NCBI RefSeq assembly: GCF_004794105.1 | Contig: NZ_SRYR01000001.1 | Span: 248,001-312,000 of the forward strand | Source: Clostridium sartagoforme | Lineage (GTDB): Bacteria; Bacillota; Clostridia; Clostridiales; Clostridiaceae | DNA: 64,000 nt | Direction of reading: 5' to 3' | Shown: positions 35,884 through 43,766 of the stretch, in pieces | Layout: every line of letters begins with the position of its first letter | Numbering within the stretch: position 1 is the first letter of the stretch | Position numbers and translations under genes: made by a program | The notes under the pieces: model-generated | Databases searched by the model: none | The model's input: the letters and a program-made list of their open reading frames with translations, nothing else | Told to the model about the DNA's origin: nothing

Positions 35884-37083
35884 ATGTTTTGTGTTAGAAA
35901 AGTAGTAGAAGACATTTATTGGGTTGGTGGTAATGATAGGAGACTTGCTTTATTTGAGAATCTTCATCCACTACCAAAGGGTGTTTCATATAATTCATAT
36001 TTATTATTAGATGAAAAAACTGTATTATTTGATACTGTAGATTGGTCTATTTCAAGACAGTTTTTTGAAAATGTAGAAGCAGTATTAAAAGGTAGAAAAT
36101 TAGATTATTTAGTTGTTAATCACATGGAGCCAGATCATGCTGCATGTATTGAGGAGATTATACTTCGTTATCCAGAAGTAAAAATAATTAGCACTGATAA
36201 ATCTTTTGTATTTATGAGACAATTTGGATTTGATACTGATGATAGAATAGAAATGGTAGCTGATGGAGATACTAAATCTTTCGGAAAGCATGAGTTCAAA
36301 TTTATTACTGCACCTATGGTTCACTGGCCAGAGGTTATGGTAAGTTTTGATATGACTACAGGAATACTATTCTCAGCTGATGCCTTTGGAACATTTGGAA
36401 CATTAGATGGAAAACTATTTAATGATGAAGTTAATTTCGAAAGAGATTGGATTGATGAAGCTAGAAGATACTATACTAATATAGTAGGAAAATATGGGCC
36501 ACATGTGCAAATTTTATTTAAAAAGATTAAAGATTTAGATATAAAAATGATATGTCCTCTACATGGACCAGTATGGAGAAATAACTTATCATACTTTATT
36601 GAAAAATATGATAAATGGAGTAAATATGAACCTGAAGAAGAAGGCGTTATGATAGTTTATTCATCAATGTATGGAAATACTGAATCAGCAGCTAATGTAC
36701 TTGCGACTAAATTTGTAGAAAAAGGAATAACTAATTTAGTAATTTACGATGTGTCTAATACTCATGTTTCTACATTAATCTCTGAAACATTTAGAGTTAG
36801 TCATTTAGTTATAGCTTCAGTTACTTATAATTCAGGAATATATCCTCCAATGCATAATTACTTAATTGATATGAAGGCATTAAATCTTCAAAAGAGAACA
36901 GTTGCATTAATTGAAAATGGTTCATGGGCTTGCAACACTGGTAAGTTAATTGGAGATTTCTTTGCAGGAATGAAGAATATGACATTATTAGATAATAAGG
37001 TAACACTTTTATCAGCAATGAATGAAAAGAATGGTGTAGATATGGATGCATTAGTTGATGGTGTTATCAAATCAATGAAATAA
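35884..37083 (+). CDS. A-type flavodiiron protein (O2/NO reductase), copy 2
   Basis: Paralogue of the gene at 33184. I take the ATG at 35884, preceded by AAAAGGAGG, rather than the in-frame upstream start at 35860; this gives 399 residues beginning MFCVRKVVEDIYWVGG, in line with copy 1. Diiron ligands NHMEPDH, MVHWPEVM, SADAFG and CPLHGPVW and the flavodoxin loop YSSMYGNTESAA are all conserved. Differences cluster in surface positions and the C-terminal flavodoxin part (for example NSGIYPPMHNY for NLGIYPLMHNY). It is monocistronic, with its own PerR-like promoter and terminator. The two copies probably arose by duplication and may differ in O2 versus NO preference or timing. Confidence 0.95.
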   Translation: MFCVRKVVEDIYWVGGNDRRLALFENLHPLPKGVSYNSYLLLDEKTVLFDTVDWSISRQFFENVEAVLKGRKLDYLVVNHMEPDHAACIEEIILRYPEVKIISTDKSFVFMRQFGFDTDDRIEMVADGDTKSFGKHEFKFITAPMVHWPEVMVSFDMTTGILFSADAFGTFGTLDGKLFNDEVNFERDWIDEARRYYTNIVGKYGPHVQILFKKIKDLDIKMICPLHGPVWRNNLSYFIEKYDKWSKYEPEEEGVMIVYSSMYGNTESAANVLATKFVEKGITNLVIYDVSNTHVSTLISETFRVSHLVIASVTYNSGIYPPMHNYLIDMKALNLQKRTVALIENGSWACNTGKLIGDFFAGMKNMTLLDNKVTLLSAMNEKNGVDMDALVDGVIKSMK

Positions 37084-37096
37084 AGAGTTTAAATTA

Positions 37097-37128
37097 AAAT
37101 CTGTGGTTTATACCGCAGATTTTTTTAT
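37097..37128 (+). terminator. terminator after flavodiiron copy 2
   Basis: AAATCTGTGGT with ACCGCAGATTT (one G-T pair) then T-run. Confidence 0.9.
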
Positions 37129-37209
37129 TGCGATAATAGATTTTAGTGATGTTTATGGATACTTTTTACAATAATAGGAGTATAATTATGTAATGTAAGA
37201 GGTGATTAA

Positions 37210-38919
37210 ATGAAGCGATATAATATTATAAAAGTTAAAAATATATTTTTATCAATGATAAGTTTTCCTTTATTTATAGCAGTTTATATATTAGCAATGT
37301 ATGAATTATATACCCTATGTAGATTTGGAAGATATGATAATAATCTTAATATTTTTATTTTATGTTTAGTATTCTTTTTTATATATTTAGTAACATTTAT
37401 TGCACTAATAATAAAGCAACAGAGTAATTACCCAAATGAACTTATTGAAAACTTTAGTTTTACAAGTGATTATATTAAGCTAGATGATTACCATGGAATT
37501 GAAATAGATATAGAAGATATAAAGTCTTTTAAAATAAATAAAAAATATGCTTATATAAAGCTTAGAAATAAAGGGATAGTTATTTTAGGCTTTAATAATA
37601 AGAGTGATTATGATGTATCTTACTTTAAAGAAATATTACATTCTAAAGAAGAAAAAAGAAGAAAGTCATTAATGAAAACAGTATGGACATGGATATCAAT
37701 ATTAGTAATTATTTTTACTACAGGCTATTATGGTATGAAAATTTATAAGACAGCTTTAAATTTTAATGGTAAGTTATCTTGGCTATTATTTGAACTTAAA
37801 AATGAAAAAAATATAACTCTTAATAATAACAACATATATGATACTGGAATAGAAGGTATATTTGAGGATATTAGTAAAGAGCTAGACTTGCCAGAAATTA
37901 TGTATATTTCGGATACAGGTCTAAGTTTAGAGTTTAATAGTAAAGGAGAAATAGAGTCTTTCTATACCTTTGTTTATGGTAAAAATGATAAAGATGAAGT
38001 TAATAGTTTCTTAGTAAATTATGATATAAATAAATCTAATAAAATAAGAGTAACACTAGATGGTTATGTGACCCCAGATTTTAATGATGATAAATTGTTA
38101 GAACCATTATTTGATACAATGAAGGTAATTCCTTTAAAAGATACAGTAAGTAAATGGGATTCTAATAAATATGGTATTTTATATTATGGTAAAAGAAGCT
38201 TTGGACTTAATACAGATGGTATAGTCTATATTGATAATGAAGGTAATACAAATATGCCAAGTATTGCAACATCAGAAGTTATAGGATATACAGTATCAGT
38301 ATATGTTCCAAATAGAGAAAAGGAAATTACTCCTTTTAGATATAATTTAGTTGAGGATTTAAATAATGTTAAATCAGCTCCTTTAAACTCAGTTGATAAT
38401 ACTACTAAAAAACCTAGTAGCTCATCAAATAGGGAAGAACCAGAATATTATTTAACTGATAAGATTGGATATAGATTAAAAATAGTTGGGGCTGCTGCAG
38501 GGAGTAGAGCTTATTCATTGGAAGTTACTGAAGATGGAGGAAATAACTTTGAAGTATTAAATGGGGATCCATTCTTAGGTAGATTAGGAGGAGCTTCTGG
38601 AATTACTTTTATAAATGAAAAACTAGGATTTATAGCATTATCTCATAATGGAGGAGATGAAGCTGACTTATATAGAACTGAAGATGGTGGATTAACATTT
38701 ACTCAAATAAATATTCCAAGGAAGGAAGTAACCTTAGAGAGTGGAACGGTGATAGAACCTTTTGATTTTCCAGAAATGCCTTTTGAGGATAATGGAGTTT
38801 TAAATATGTTAGTTGGTCAAGGTGCTGATGGTGATTATAATGGAAATAGTGATGCATTATATGAATCAAAGGATAATGGTTTAACTTGGGAGTTTAAAGA
38901 GGAAGTAAAAGATAATTAA
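37210..38919 (+). CDS. membrane protein with PH-like domain and Asp-box repeats
   Basis: I do not recognise a named family for the 569-residue protein. Two N-terminal membrane helices (~10-35 and ~45-65) are followed by a PH-like strand pattern (~75-145, IKLDDYHGIEIDIEDIKSFKINK) and a third helix (~157-176). A large, presumably external region follows (~180-569). A Ser/Lys-rich linker (~397-412) leads to a C-terminal domain with at least three Asp-box/BNR-like motifs: VTEDGGNNFE, RTEDGGLTFT and SKDNGLTWEF. These usually mark a beta-propeller of the sialidase/sortilin type, but only part of a propeller fits here. AAGAGGTGATTAA precedes the ATG. Ligand and function are unknown. Confidence 0.6.
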   Translation: MKRYNIIKVKNIFLSMISFPLFIAVYILAMYELYTLCRFGRYDNNLNIFILCLVFFFIYLVTFIALIIKQQSNYPNELIENFSFTSDYIKLDDYHGIEIDIEDIKSFKINKKYAYIKLRNKGIVILGFNNKSDYDVSYFKEILHSKEEKRRKSLMKTVWTWISILVIIFTTGYYGMKIYKTALNFNGKLSWLLFELKNEKNITLNNNNIYDTGIEGIFEDISKELDLPEIMYISDTGLSLEFNSKGEIESFYTFVYGKNDKDEVNSFLVNYDINKSNKIRVTLDGYVTPDFNDDKLLEPLFDTMKVIPLKDTVSKWDSNKYGILYYGKRSFGLNTDGIVYIDNEGNTNMPSIATSEVIGYTVSVYVPNREKEITPFRYNLVEDLNNVKSAPLNSVDNTTKKPSSSSNREEPEYYLTDKIGYRLKIVGAAAGSRAYSLEVTEDGGNNFEVLNGDPFLGRLGGASGITFINEKLGFIALSHNGGDEADLYRTEDGGLTFTQINIPRKEVTLESGTVIEPFDFPEMPFEDNGVLNMLVGQGADGDYNGNSDALYESKDNGLTWEFKEEVKDN

Positions 38920-39043
38920 AGTATAGTAACTATATAAAGGGGGTAGCGATACCAGTTTACTAAAGAATATTAAATTTTGATATTTATTTTACTTATTATA
39001 AGTTAATATAATAGTATGAAAATTACAACTTAGGAGGAATGTT

Positions 39044-40060
39044 ATGCTTACAATTGGATATATAGGAAATGGAAAGAGTACAAATAGATATCATCTACCT
39101 TTTGTATTACAAAGAGAAAATATAAGGGTAAAGACTATTTATCAAAGAAATCCTAATAATGAAGCCTGGGATAGAATAGAGGGAGTTAACTATACTTCTA
39201 ATTTAGATGAGTTGTTAAAGGATGAAGAAATACAACTAATTGTTATTTGCACTATGCAAGATAGCCATTACAATTATGCTAAGCTAGTATTAGAAAATAA
39301 TAAGAATTGTTTAGTAGAAAAGCCTTTTATGGAAACATATAAAGAGGCTAAGGAAATATTTGATTTAGCAAAATCAAAAGGATTAATAGTTCAAGCATAT
39401 CAAAACAGAAGGTTTGATAGTGATTTTCTAACAGTTCAGAAAGTAATAGAAAGTGGGAAACTTGGTGATTTATTAGAATTAGAAATGCATTTTGATTATT
39501 TTAGACCTGAAACACCAGAAGGAGCTAAAGTATTTTCACCCTATGGATCATTTTTATATGGACATGGATGCCATATCTTAGATCAAGTTATAAGTTATTT
39601 TGGTAAACCGGATAATATTAATTATGACGTTAGACAACTTTTAGGTAAAGGTAGAATGAATGATTACTTTGACTTAGATTTATACTATGGAAATTTAAAA
39701 ATTTCAGTTAAATCTAGTTATTTTAGAATAAAACCAAGACCAAGTTTTATAGTTTATGGGAAGAAGGGTTCATTTGTAAAAGAAAGTAAGGATAGACAAG
39801 AGGAACATTTAAAAATGTTTTATATGCCTACTAATAAAGACTTTGGAATAGACTCCTTTGAACACTATGGAACTTTAACTTATGTAGATGAAGAAGGTAC
39901 AATTCATGAGGAAAAAGTTAAGTCTGTAAATGGTGATTATGGAAGAGTATATGATGATTTATATGAGGCTCTAGTAAATAATAAGGAAAAGAAAATCAAA
40001 GATGAAGAAACCTTATTACAACTTCAAATACTAGAAGAAGGAATAAAGAGGTTGTTTTAA
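39044..40060 (+). CDS. Gfo/Idh/MocA-family oxidoreductase
   Basis: NAD(P)-dependent sugar or inositol dehydrogenase type enzyme. The 338 residues start with a Rossmann fold (~1-120): MLTIGYIGNGKSTNRYHLPF, ICTMQDSHYNYAKLVLENN and the family Lys in LVEKPFMETY. The C-terminal domain (~125-330) includes QNRRFDSDFLTVQKVI, close to the YdgJ/IolW-type dehydrogenases, and HGCHILDQVISYFGKP with the expected catalytic His. TAGGAGGAATG precedes the ATG. It appears monocistronic and converges on the thioesterase gene across a large palindromic hairpin. The substrate is not known. Confidence 0.88.
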   Translation: MLTIGYIGNGKSTNRYHLPFVLQRENIRVKTIYQRNPNNEAWDRIEGVNYTSNLDELLKDEEIQLIVICTMQDSHYNYAKLVLENNKNCLVEKPFMETYKEAKEIFDLAKSKGLIVQAYQNRRFDSDFLTVQKVIESGKLGDLLELEMHFDYFRPETPEGAKVFSPYGSFLYGHGCHILDQVISYFGKPDNINYDVRQLLGKGRMNDYFDLDLYYGNLKISVKSSYFRIKPRPSFIVYGKKGSFVKESKDRQEEHLKMFYMPTNKDFGIDSFEHYGTLTYVDEEGTIHEEKVKSVNGDYGRVYDDLYEALVNNKEKKIKDEETLLQLQILEEGIKRLF

Positions 40061-40157
40061 ATTGAGCAGAAGTTTTTAACATATTATGCTCAGCCTCCGT
40101 CGCACGCTCCAAGTCGGCTTACGCACAGTATGTTAAAAACTTCTTAAGTAATTTAAA
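40054..40157. repeat. large composite hairpin with GC-rich loop between convergent genes
   Basis: AGAAGTTTTTAACATA (about 40069-40084) is perfectly inverted as TATGTTAAAAACTTCT (about 40129-40144). A further outer pair TTTAAATT/AATTTAAA closes the structure (about 40054-40157). The loop of about 44 bases, with CCTCCGTCGCACGCTCC and AAGTCGGCTTACGC, is far more GC-rich than its surroundings. It looks like an interspersed palindromic element that could also end transcription in both directions. Confidence 0.7.
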
Positions 40158-40181
40158 CTTGAGGATGCAAACCTACAAAAG

Positions 40182-40206
40182 GAAAAAATTCAGACAAGCT
40201 GAATTT
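40182..40206. terminator. hairpin between convergent genes
   Basis: AAATTCAG-acaag-CTGAATTT is a perfect 8-bp stem with A- and T-rich flanks, suitable for termination from either side. Confidence 0.5.
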
Positions 40207-40296
40207 CAATCAAACTTAATTCAAGCTCCTAAAATATTTTAAATGTCGAACTAACTAGCATGGTCTATTTATCTTTGTTGTTATATTAGCATTTTA

Positions 40297-40737
40297 TTAT
40301 ATTATTGGGTTTTCATCGCATATTTTTTTATAATTAGTAAACATTTCATGTAGTTCAGGAAAGGATCTTTTTAATGAAAGAATTTTATTATCCTTTGACA
40401 TAAAACAATGCTTACTTGTACCTGTACATCTAATTTCTTTAGTTTTTTTATCTCTAATTACATAGTTAACAGTTAGTTTAATTCCTGTGTATTCGCCAAC
40501 TGTAGCTATAATTTCTAAAACATCATTAAAGTGAGTCATTGATTTAAATTCACATTCAATACCTAATACTGGACTTATTATACCTTTTTCTTCAGTTACA
40601 TCATACCCAACTCCCAATGCCTCCATTAGATATACACGAGCTTCTTCAAACCAACGAATATAGTTACTATGATGTATTATACCCATTTGATCAGTTTCAT
40701 AATAATGTGCTTTATGTTCGTATGTTATTAATTCCAT
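40297..40737 (-). CDS. acyl-CoA thioesterase, 4-hydroxybenzoyl-CoA thioesterase (YbgC) type
   Basis: Hot-dog fold thioesterase that hydrolyses acyl-CoA. The 146 residues start MELITYEHKAHYYETDQMGIIHHSNYIRWFEEARVYL; the TDQMGIIHHSNYIRWFEEAR stretch is the YbgC/FadM-type active-site region, with Asp at about residue 16. The remainder (ECEFKSMTHFNDVLEII, TVNYVIRDKKTKEIRCTGTSKHCF) gives the strand order of a hot-dog domain. GAGGGGTAC on the minus strand precedes the ATG. It is 26 bases downstream of the greA-like gene on the same strand, probably cotranscribed. Confidence 0.88.
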   Translation of the reverse strand: MELITYEHKAHYYETDQMGIIHHSNYIRWFEEARVYLMEALGVGYDVTEEKGIISPVLGIECEFKSMTHFNDVLEIIATVGEYTGIKLTVNYVIRDKKTKEIRCTGTSKHCFMSKDNKILSLKRSFPELHEMFTNYKKICDENPII

Positions 40738-40763
40738 AATGTACCCCTCATAATTCTTATATC

Positions 40764-41228
40764 TTATAATATTTCAATAACCTCAACAGTATATTTATCT
40801 TCAGGAGCTATTACTTCAACAACATCTCCAACTTTCTTTCCTTTAAGTGCTAAGCCTAAATCAGATTCGATACTTATACACATATTTTCAGGATCAGAAT
40901 CCATAACTGTTACTAAAGTAACGATATCTTCAAATTCATCTTCAATGAATTTAATTTTAGCCCTACTATTTATTCCTAGGGTAGAATTATCTATTTCATC
41001 ATCAGCTATAACAGTAGCTGTAGAAATCATATTTAATAAATATTGTATTCTATTATCATTTTCTCTGTAGTTTGCACAAGCTTCCTTGTATTCTGCATTT
41101 TCAGATCTATCTCCATGAGCAGCAGCTATGGCTTTTTCTTTAGCAATTTCAGCTCTTTTAACAGTCATTCTATATTCTAATTCTTCTCTTAACTTTTTTA
41201 TATTTTCTTCAGTTAGAGTATTATTCAT
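40764..41228 (-). CDS. greA: GreA/GreB-family transcript cleavage factor
   Basis: Binds RNA polymerase and rescues backtracked complexes. The 154 residues comprise an N-terminal coiled coil (~1-75), EENIKKLREELEYRMTVKRAEIAKEK, with the Asp/Glu-bearing tip AAAHGDRSENAEYKEA, and a C-terminal globular domain (~80-154) with IVTLVTVMDSDPENMCISIESDLGLALKGKKVGDVVEV. Length and tip residues fit GreA. AAGAGGTGATTAATT (minus strand) precedes the ATG. Some clostridia carry more than one Gre factor, and this could be the secondary copy. Confidence 0.9.
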   Translation of the reverse strand: MNNTLTEENIKKLREELEYRMTVKRAEIAKEKAIAAAHGDRSENAEYKEACANYRENDNRIQYLLNMISTATVIADDEIDNSTLGINSRAKIKFIEDEFEDIVTLVTVMDSDPENMCISIESDLGLALKGKKVGDVVEVIAPEDKYTVEVIEIL

Positions 41229-41540
41229 AATAATTAATCACCTCTTAAAAAATATCATGATAACATTATATAATATATATAAGAAAAATAAAAATTATTT
41301 GTTTAGGTAAAATGGATATAATATCATTTGTTATGTAGAAGATAGGGGGAAGTGAGCACTTTATAAGTTATAAAGAATACATTTATTTTTCATAATATAC
41401 ACCTCTTTAATAAATTGGTATAATTTATAATAGGTAAAACTAAAAGAGATGTATATGGTTTAAACAGTATATCAAAGATAAGGTATAATCTTATAAAAAG
41501 AGTATATTGATTATAGTATAAATGAGAAGGAGAATATGAT
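41229..41540. other. divergent intergenic region greA / isochorismatase-like gene
   Basis: ATATACACCTCTTT (41395-41408) is inverted as AAAGAGATGTATAT (41443-41456), with one G-T mismatch, around a 34-base loop containing TATAAT-like sequence. I see no ORF with a ribosome site here. The 14-bp stem lacks a T-run, so an operator or structured leader is as likely as a terminator. Confidence 0.45.
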
Positions 41541-42083
41541 ATGGGGAAATTATTAGTAGTTGTTGATTTTCAAAAGGATTTTGTAGATGGTGCTTTAGGA
41601 TTTGAAAAGGCTGTAACTTTAGAAGATGGTATTTATAATAAAATTGAAAGTTATTTAAGTGAAGGACATAAGGTACTATTTACTTATGATACTCATGAAG
41701 AAAACTATTTAGAAACAAGGGAAGGAAAGAATTTGCCAGTAGTTCATTGTATTAAAGGAAGCAAGGGACATGAGTTATATGGAAGACTCGTAGATTTTAA
41801 AAATAGAAATAACACATTATATTATGAAAAGTATGGTTTTGGTATATCTCCTAAAGATATGGTTAATATAGCTGAAGAAATTGGAAATGATATAAGAGAG
41901 ATAGAAATAGTAGGGGTAGTAACTAATATCTGTGTAATAAGTAATTTTGTAATGTTCCAATCACAATTTAGAGAAGCTGAAATAACAGTAGATGCTACTT
42001 TATGCGCAAGTTTTGATGAGGCATTACATGATAAAACCTTAGATGTTATTTTAGGATTACAGGGAAAAGTTATAAATAAATAA
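41541..42083 (+). CDS. isochorismatase-fold cysteine hydrolase (nicotinamidase-like)
   Basis: Amidohydrolase of the isochorismatase/nicotinamidase superfamily. In 180 residues the catalytic triad can be placed: Asp in LVVVDFQKDFVDGALGFE (near residue 8), Lys in the YYEKYGFG stretch (near 95) and Cys131 in GVVTNICVISN. The Thr-His segment TYDTHEENYLETREGKNLP supplies likely metal ligands (Asp, His). GAGAAGGAG precedes the ATG. This is compatible with nicotinamidase (PncA), which would feed NAD salvage, but the substrate is not fixed by the sequence. A strong terminator follows. Confidence 0.82.
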   Translation: MGKLLVVVDFQKDFVDGALGFEKAVTLEDGIYNKIESYLSEGHKVLFTYDTHEENYLETREGKNLPVVHCIKGSKGHELYGRLVDFKNRNNTLYYEKYGFGISPKDMVNIAEEIGNDIREIEIVGVVTNICVISNFVMFQSQFREAEITVDATLCASFDEALHDKTLDVILGLQGKVINK

Positions 42084-42109
42084 ACAAATAAATAAATGTT
42101 CCAAGGCAA

Positions 42110-42148
42110 GAGGATAACAATTTTAAAAGTGTTATCCTCATATTTTTA
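42110..42148 (+). terminator. terminator after isochorismatase-like gene
   Basis: GAGGATAACA (42110-42119) with TGTTATCCTC (42130-42139) then ATATTTTT. Confidence 0.88.
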
Positions 42149-42364
42149 TTAAATACAGTAATATAAATTTGGATTTATAAGAGTAAGAAAATTAAAGGTA
42201 TTATTAGATGATTTTTATTTTCTTAATACACTCTATTGAAATTTATAACATATTAAAGGTTAGTTTACTCTTTCAATTAAAGTTCTTACTATAAAGTGAA
42301 ACTAGCAAGGGCGCAGAGAAGGCTATAGAAGTATGAGGTTATAAAGGTTCTAATCACAAATATC

Positions 42365-42393
42365 TTGACAGTCAAATTATTTGTATTTAAAAT
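42365..42393 (+). promoter_or_regulatory. sigma-A promoter of alpha/beta hydrolase gene
   Basis: TTGACA (42365-42370), 17 bases, TAAAAT (42388-42393), 33 bases before the ATG. Confidence 0.65.
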
Positions 42394-42425
42394 TAGGTTA
42401 AAAAAGATAATAAGAGAGGGAACTT

Positions 42426-43400
42426 ATGAAGAAGAAAAAAATAATAATTTCAATAATAGTTTGTGTATTACTAGTGATATTTGTTGGACTAGCTTATGTA
42501 GGTAATTACTTCTTTAATTATGCACTAGTAAGACAAGAAGGAATAGTTACTGAGGCTAATATAGATCCTAATGCACCTCAATCTGTAGAAACATATGCAG
42601 AAGTAGTTAATAAGGAAAAATCTAAAGAAGATGTTTCAAAGTGGTTAGAGGAAGTCAAAACTGAAGATACTACAATTTTATCAGAGGATGGATTGAATCT
42701 TTGGGGAAAACTTTATTTTCAAGAGGAAAAAACTGATAAGTGGGTTATAATAGCTCATGGTTATACATCAAGTCATGAAGATATACAGCCTATAGCCTTA
42801 AATTTTTATAATAAAGGTTACAATGTATTAACTCCAGATATGAGAGCTCATGGAAATAGTGAAGGAAAGTACATTGGAATGGGATGGTTAGATAGAAAAG
42901 ATATGTTACTTTGGATAGATTATGTTCTATCTTTAGATAGTAATTCACAAATAGTTCTTTATGGTGAATCTATGGGAGGAGCTACAGTTATGATGACTTC
43001 TGGAGAAGATTTACCTAGTAATGTTAAAGCAATTATAGAAGATTGTGGATATACATCAGTTCAGGAAATGTTTGAGGCTCAATTATATGAAAGATTTGGA
43101 TTACCTCCATTTCCTATTTTAAATGCAGCAGAAGTTGTTACATCTATAAGAGCTAAATATAATTTTGATGAAGCTTCAGTATTAGAACAAGTAAAAAAAT
43201 CAAAAACTCCAATGTTATTTACCCATGGAGGAAATGATAATTATGTACCTACAGAGATGGTATATAGATTATATGAAGCAGCTCAATGTGAAAAAGATAT
43301 ATTAGTAATTGATGGGGCAGACCATGGTTCAGCACCTGACGTAGATCCAGATAAATATTATGAGAAGGTATTTAGCTTCTTAGGTAAATATATTAATTAA
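42426..43400 (+). CDS. membrane-anchored alpha/beta hydrolase
   Basis: Serine hydrolase of the alpha/beta fold with one N-terminal membrane helix (~5-25, IIISIIVCVLLVIFVGLAYV). The 324 residues include the oxyanion segment WVIIAHGYTSSHEDI (~108), the nucleophile elbow YGESMGGA (~182), the acid region FTHGGNDNYVPTEM and catalytic His in DGADHGSAPD (~299). AAGAGAGGGAAC precedes the ATG. The active site probably faces outside, as in related Firmicute proteins of unknown substrate. It stands alone, with its own promoter and another promoter starting right after it. Confidence 0.87.
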   Translation: MKKKKIIISIIVCVLLVIFVGLAYVGNYFFNYALVRQEGIVTEANIDPNAPQSVETYAEVVNKEKSKEDVSKWLEEVKTEDTTILSEDGLNLWGKLYFQEEKTDKWVIIAHGYTSSHEDIQPIALNFYNKGYNVLTPDMRAHGNSEGKYIGMGWLDRKDMLLWIDYVLSLDSNSQIVLYGESMGGATVMMTSGEDLPSNVKAIIEDCGYTSVQEMFEAQLYERFGLPPFPILNAAEVVTSIRAKYNFDEASVLEQVKKSKTPMLFTHGGNDNYVPTEMVYRLYEAAQCEKDILVIDGADHGSAPDVDPDKYYEKVFSFLGKYIN

Positions 43401-43435
43401 AGAAATAAACATATGAAAACAAAGCTATCCATATA

Positions 43436-43464
43436 TTGACATAAAATAAAATATATCTTATAAT
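43436..43464 (+). promoter_or_regulatory. consensus sigma-A promoter
   Basis: TTGACA (43436-43441), 17 bases, TATAAT (43459-43464); a perfect consensus match upstream of the 75-residue gene. Confidence 0.75.
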
Positions 43465-43495
43465 GAGTTAAACAATAACTTTTAAGGAGATATAT

Positions 43496-43723
43496 ATGAA
43501 GTTTGATGCAATATATTTAATTAATTTAATATTTATATTTAGTATTACAACATTTTTGTTTATATACTTTAAAGGTTATTTTTCTAATGGTAGAAAAAGT
43601 TTTAATAAAGTTATTTTAAGCTACATAAATAAAGAAATATTTAATTACTTTATAAACTTAACATTAGATGAGTTTAATACTTATGAAAAGATAGATATTT
43701 GGCGATATTGTACCTTGTTTTAA
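43496..43723 (+). CDS. 75-residue membrane protein, unknown
   Basis: Small protein with one clear membrane helix (residues ~5-25: AIYLINLIFIFSITTFLFIY) followed by a basic then acidic tail (SNGRKSFNKVILSYINKEIF). TTTAAGGAGATATAT is a good ribosome site and a perfect-consensus promoter lies just upstream, which argues the ORF is real. The yidC-like gene begins 43 bases after its stop, so they are probably cotranscribed. I do not recognise the family; a truncated form of a longer protein cannot be excluded. Confidence 0.55.
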   Translation: MKFDAIYLINLIFIFSITTFLFIYFKGYFSNGRKSFNKVILSYINKEIFNYFINLTLDEFNTYEKIDIWRYCTLF

Positions 43724-43766
43724 AATGATGATGTTTATGAAAATTTTTATAAAATAAGGAGGACTT

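Larger units (their letters stand above)
42084..42425 (+). other. intergenic region before alpha/beta hydrolase gene
   Basis: Contains the terminator at 42110-42148 and the promoter at 42365-42393. The GC-richer stretch around 42300-42355 shows no structure I can name. Confidence 0.5.

Noticed and set aside
36109-36324. Minus-strand ORFs inside flavodiiron copy 2 (also 36821-37070)
   Set aside because: Antisense shadows of a conserved coding sequence, with no ribosome sites.
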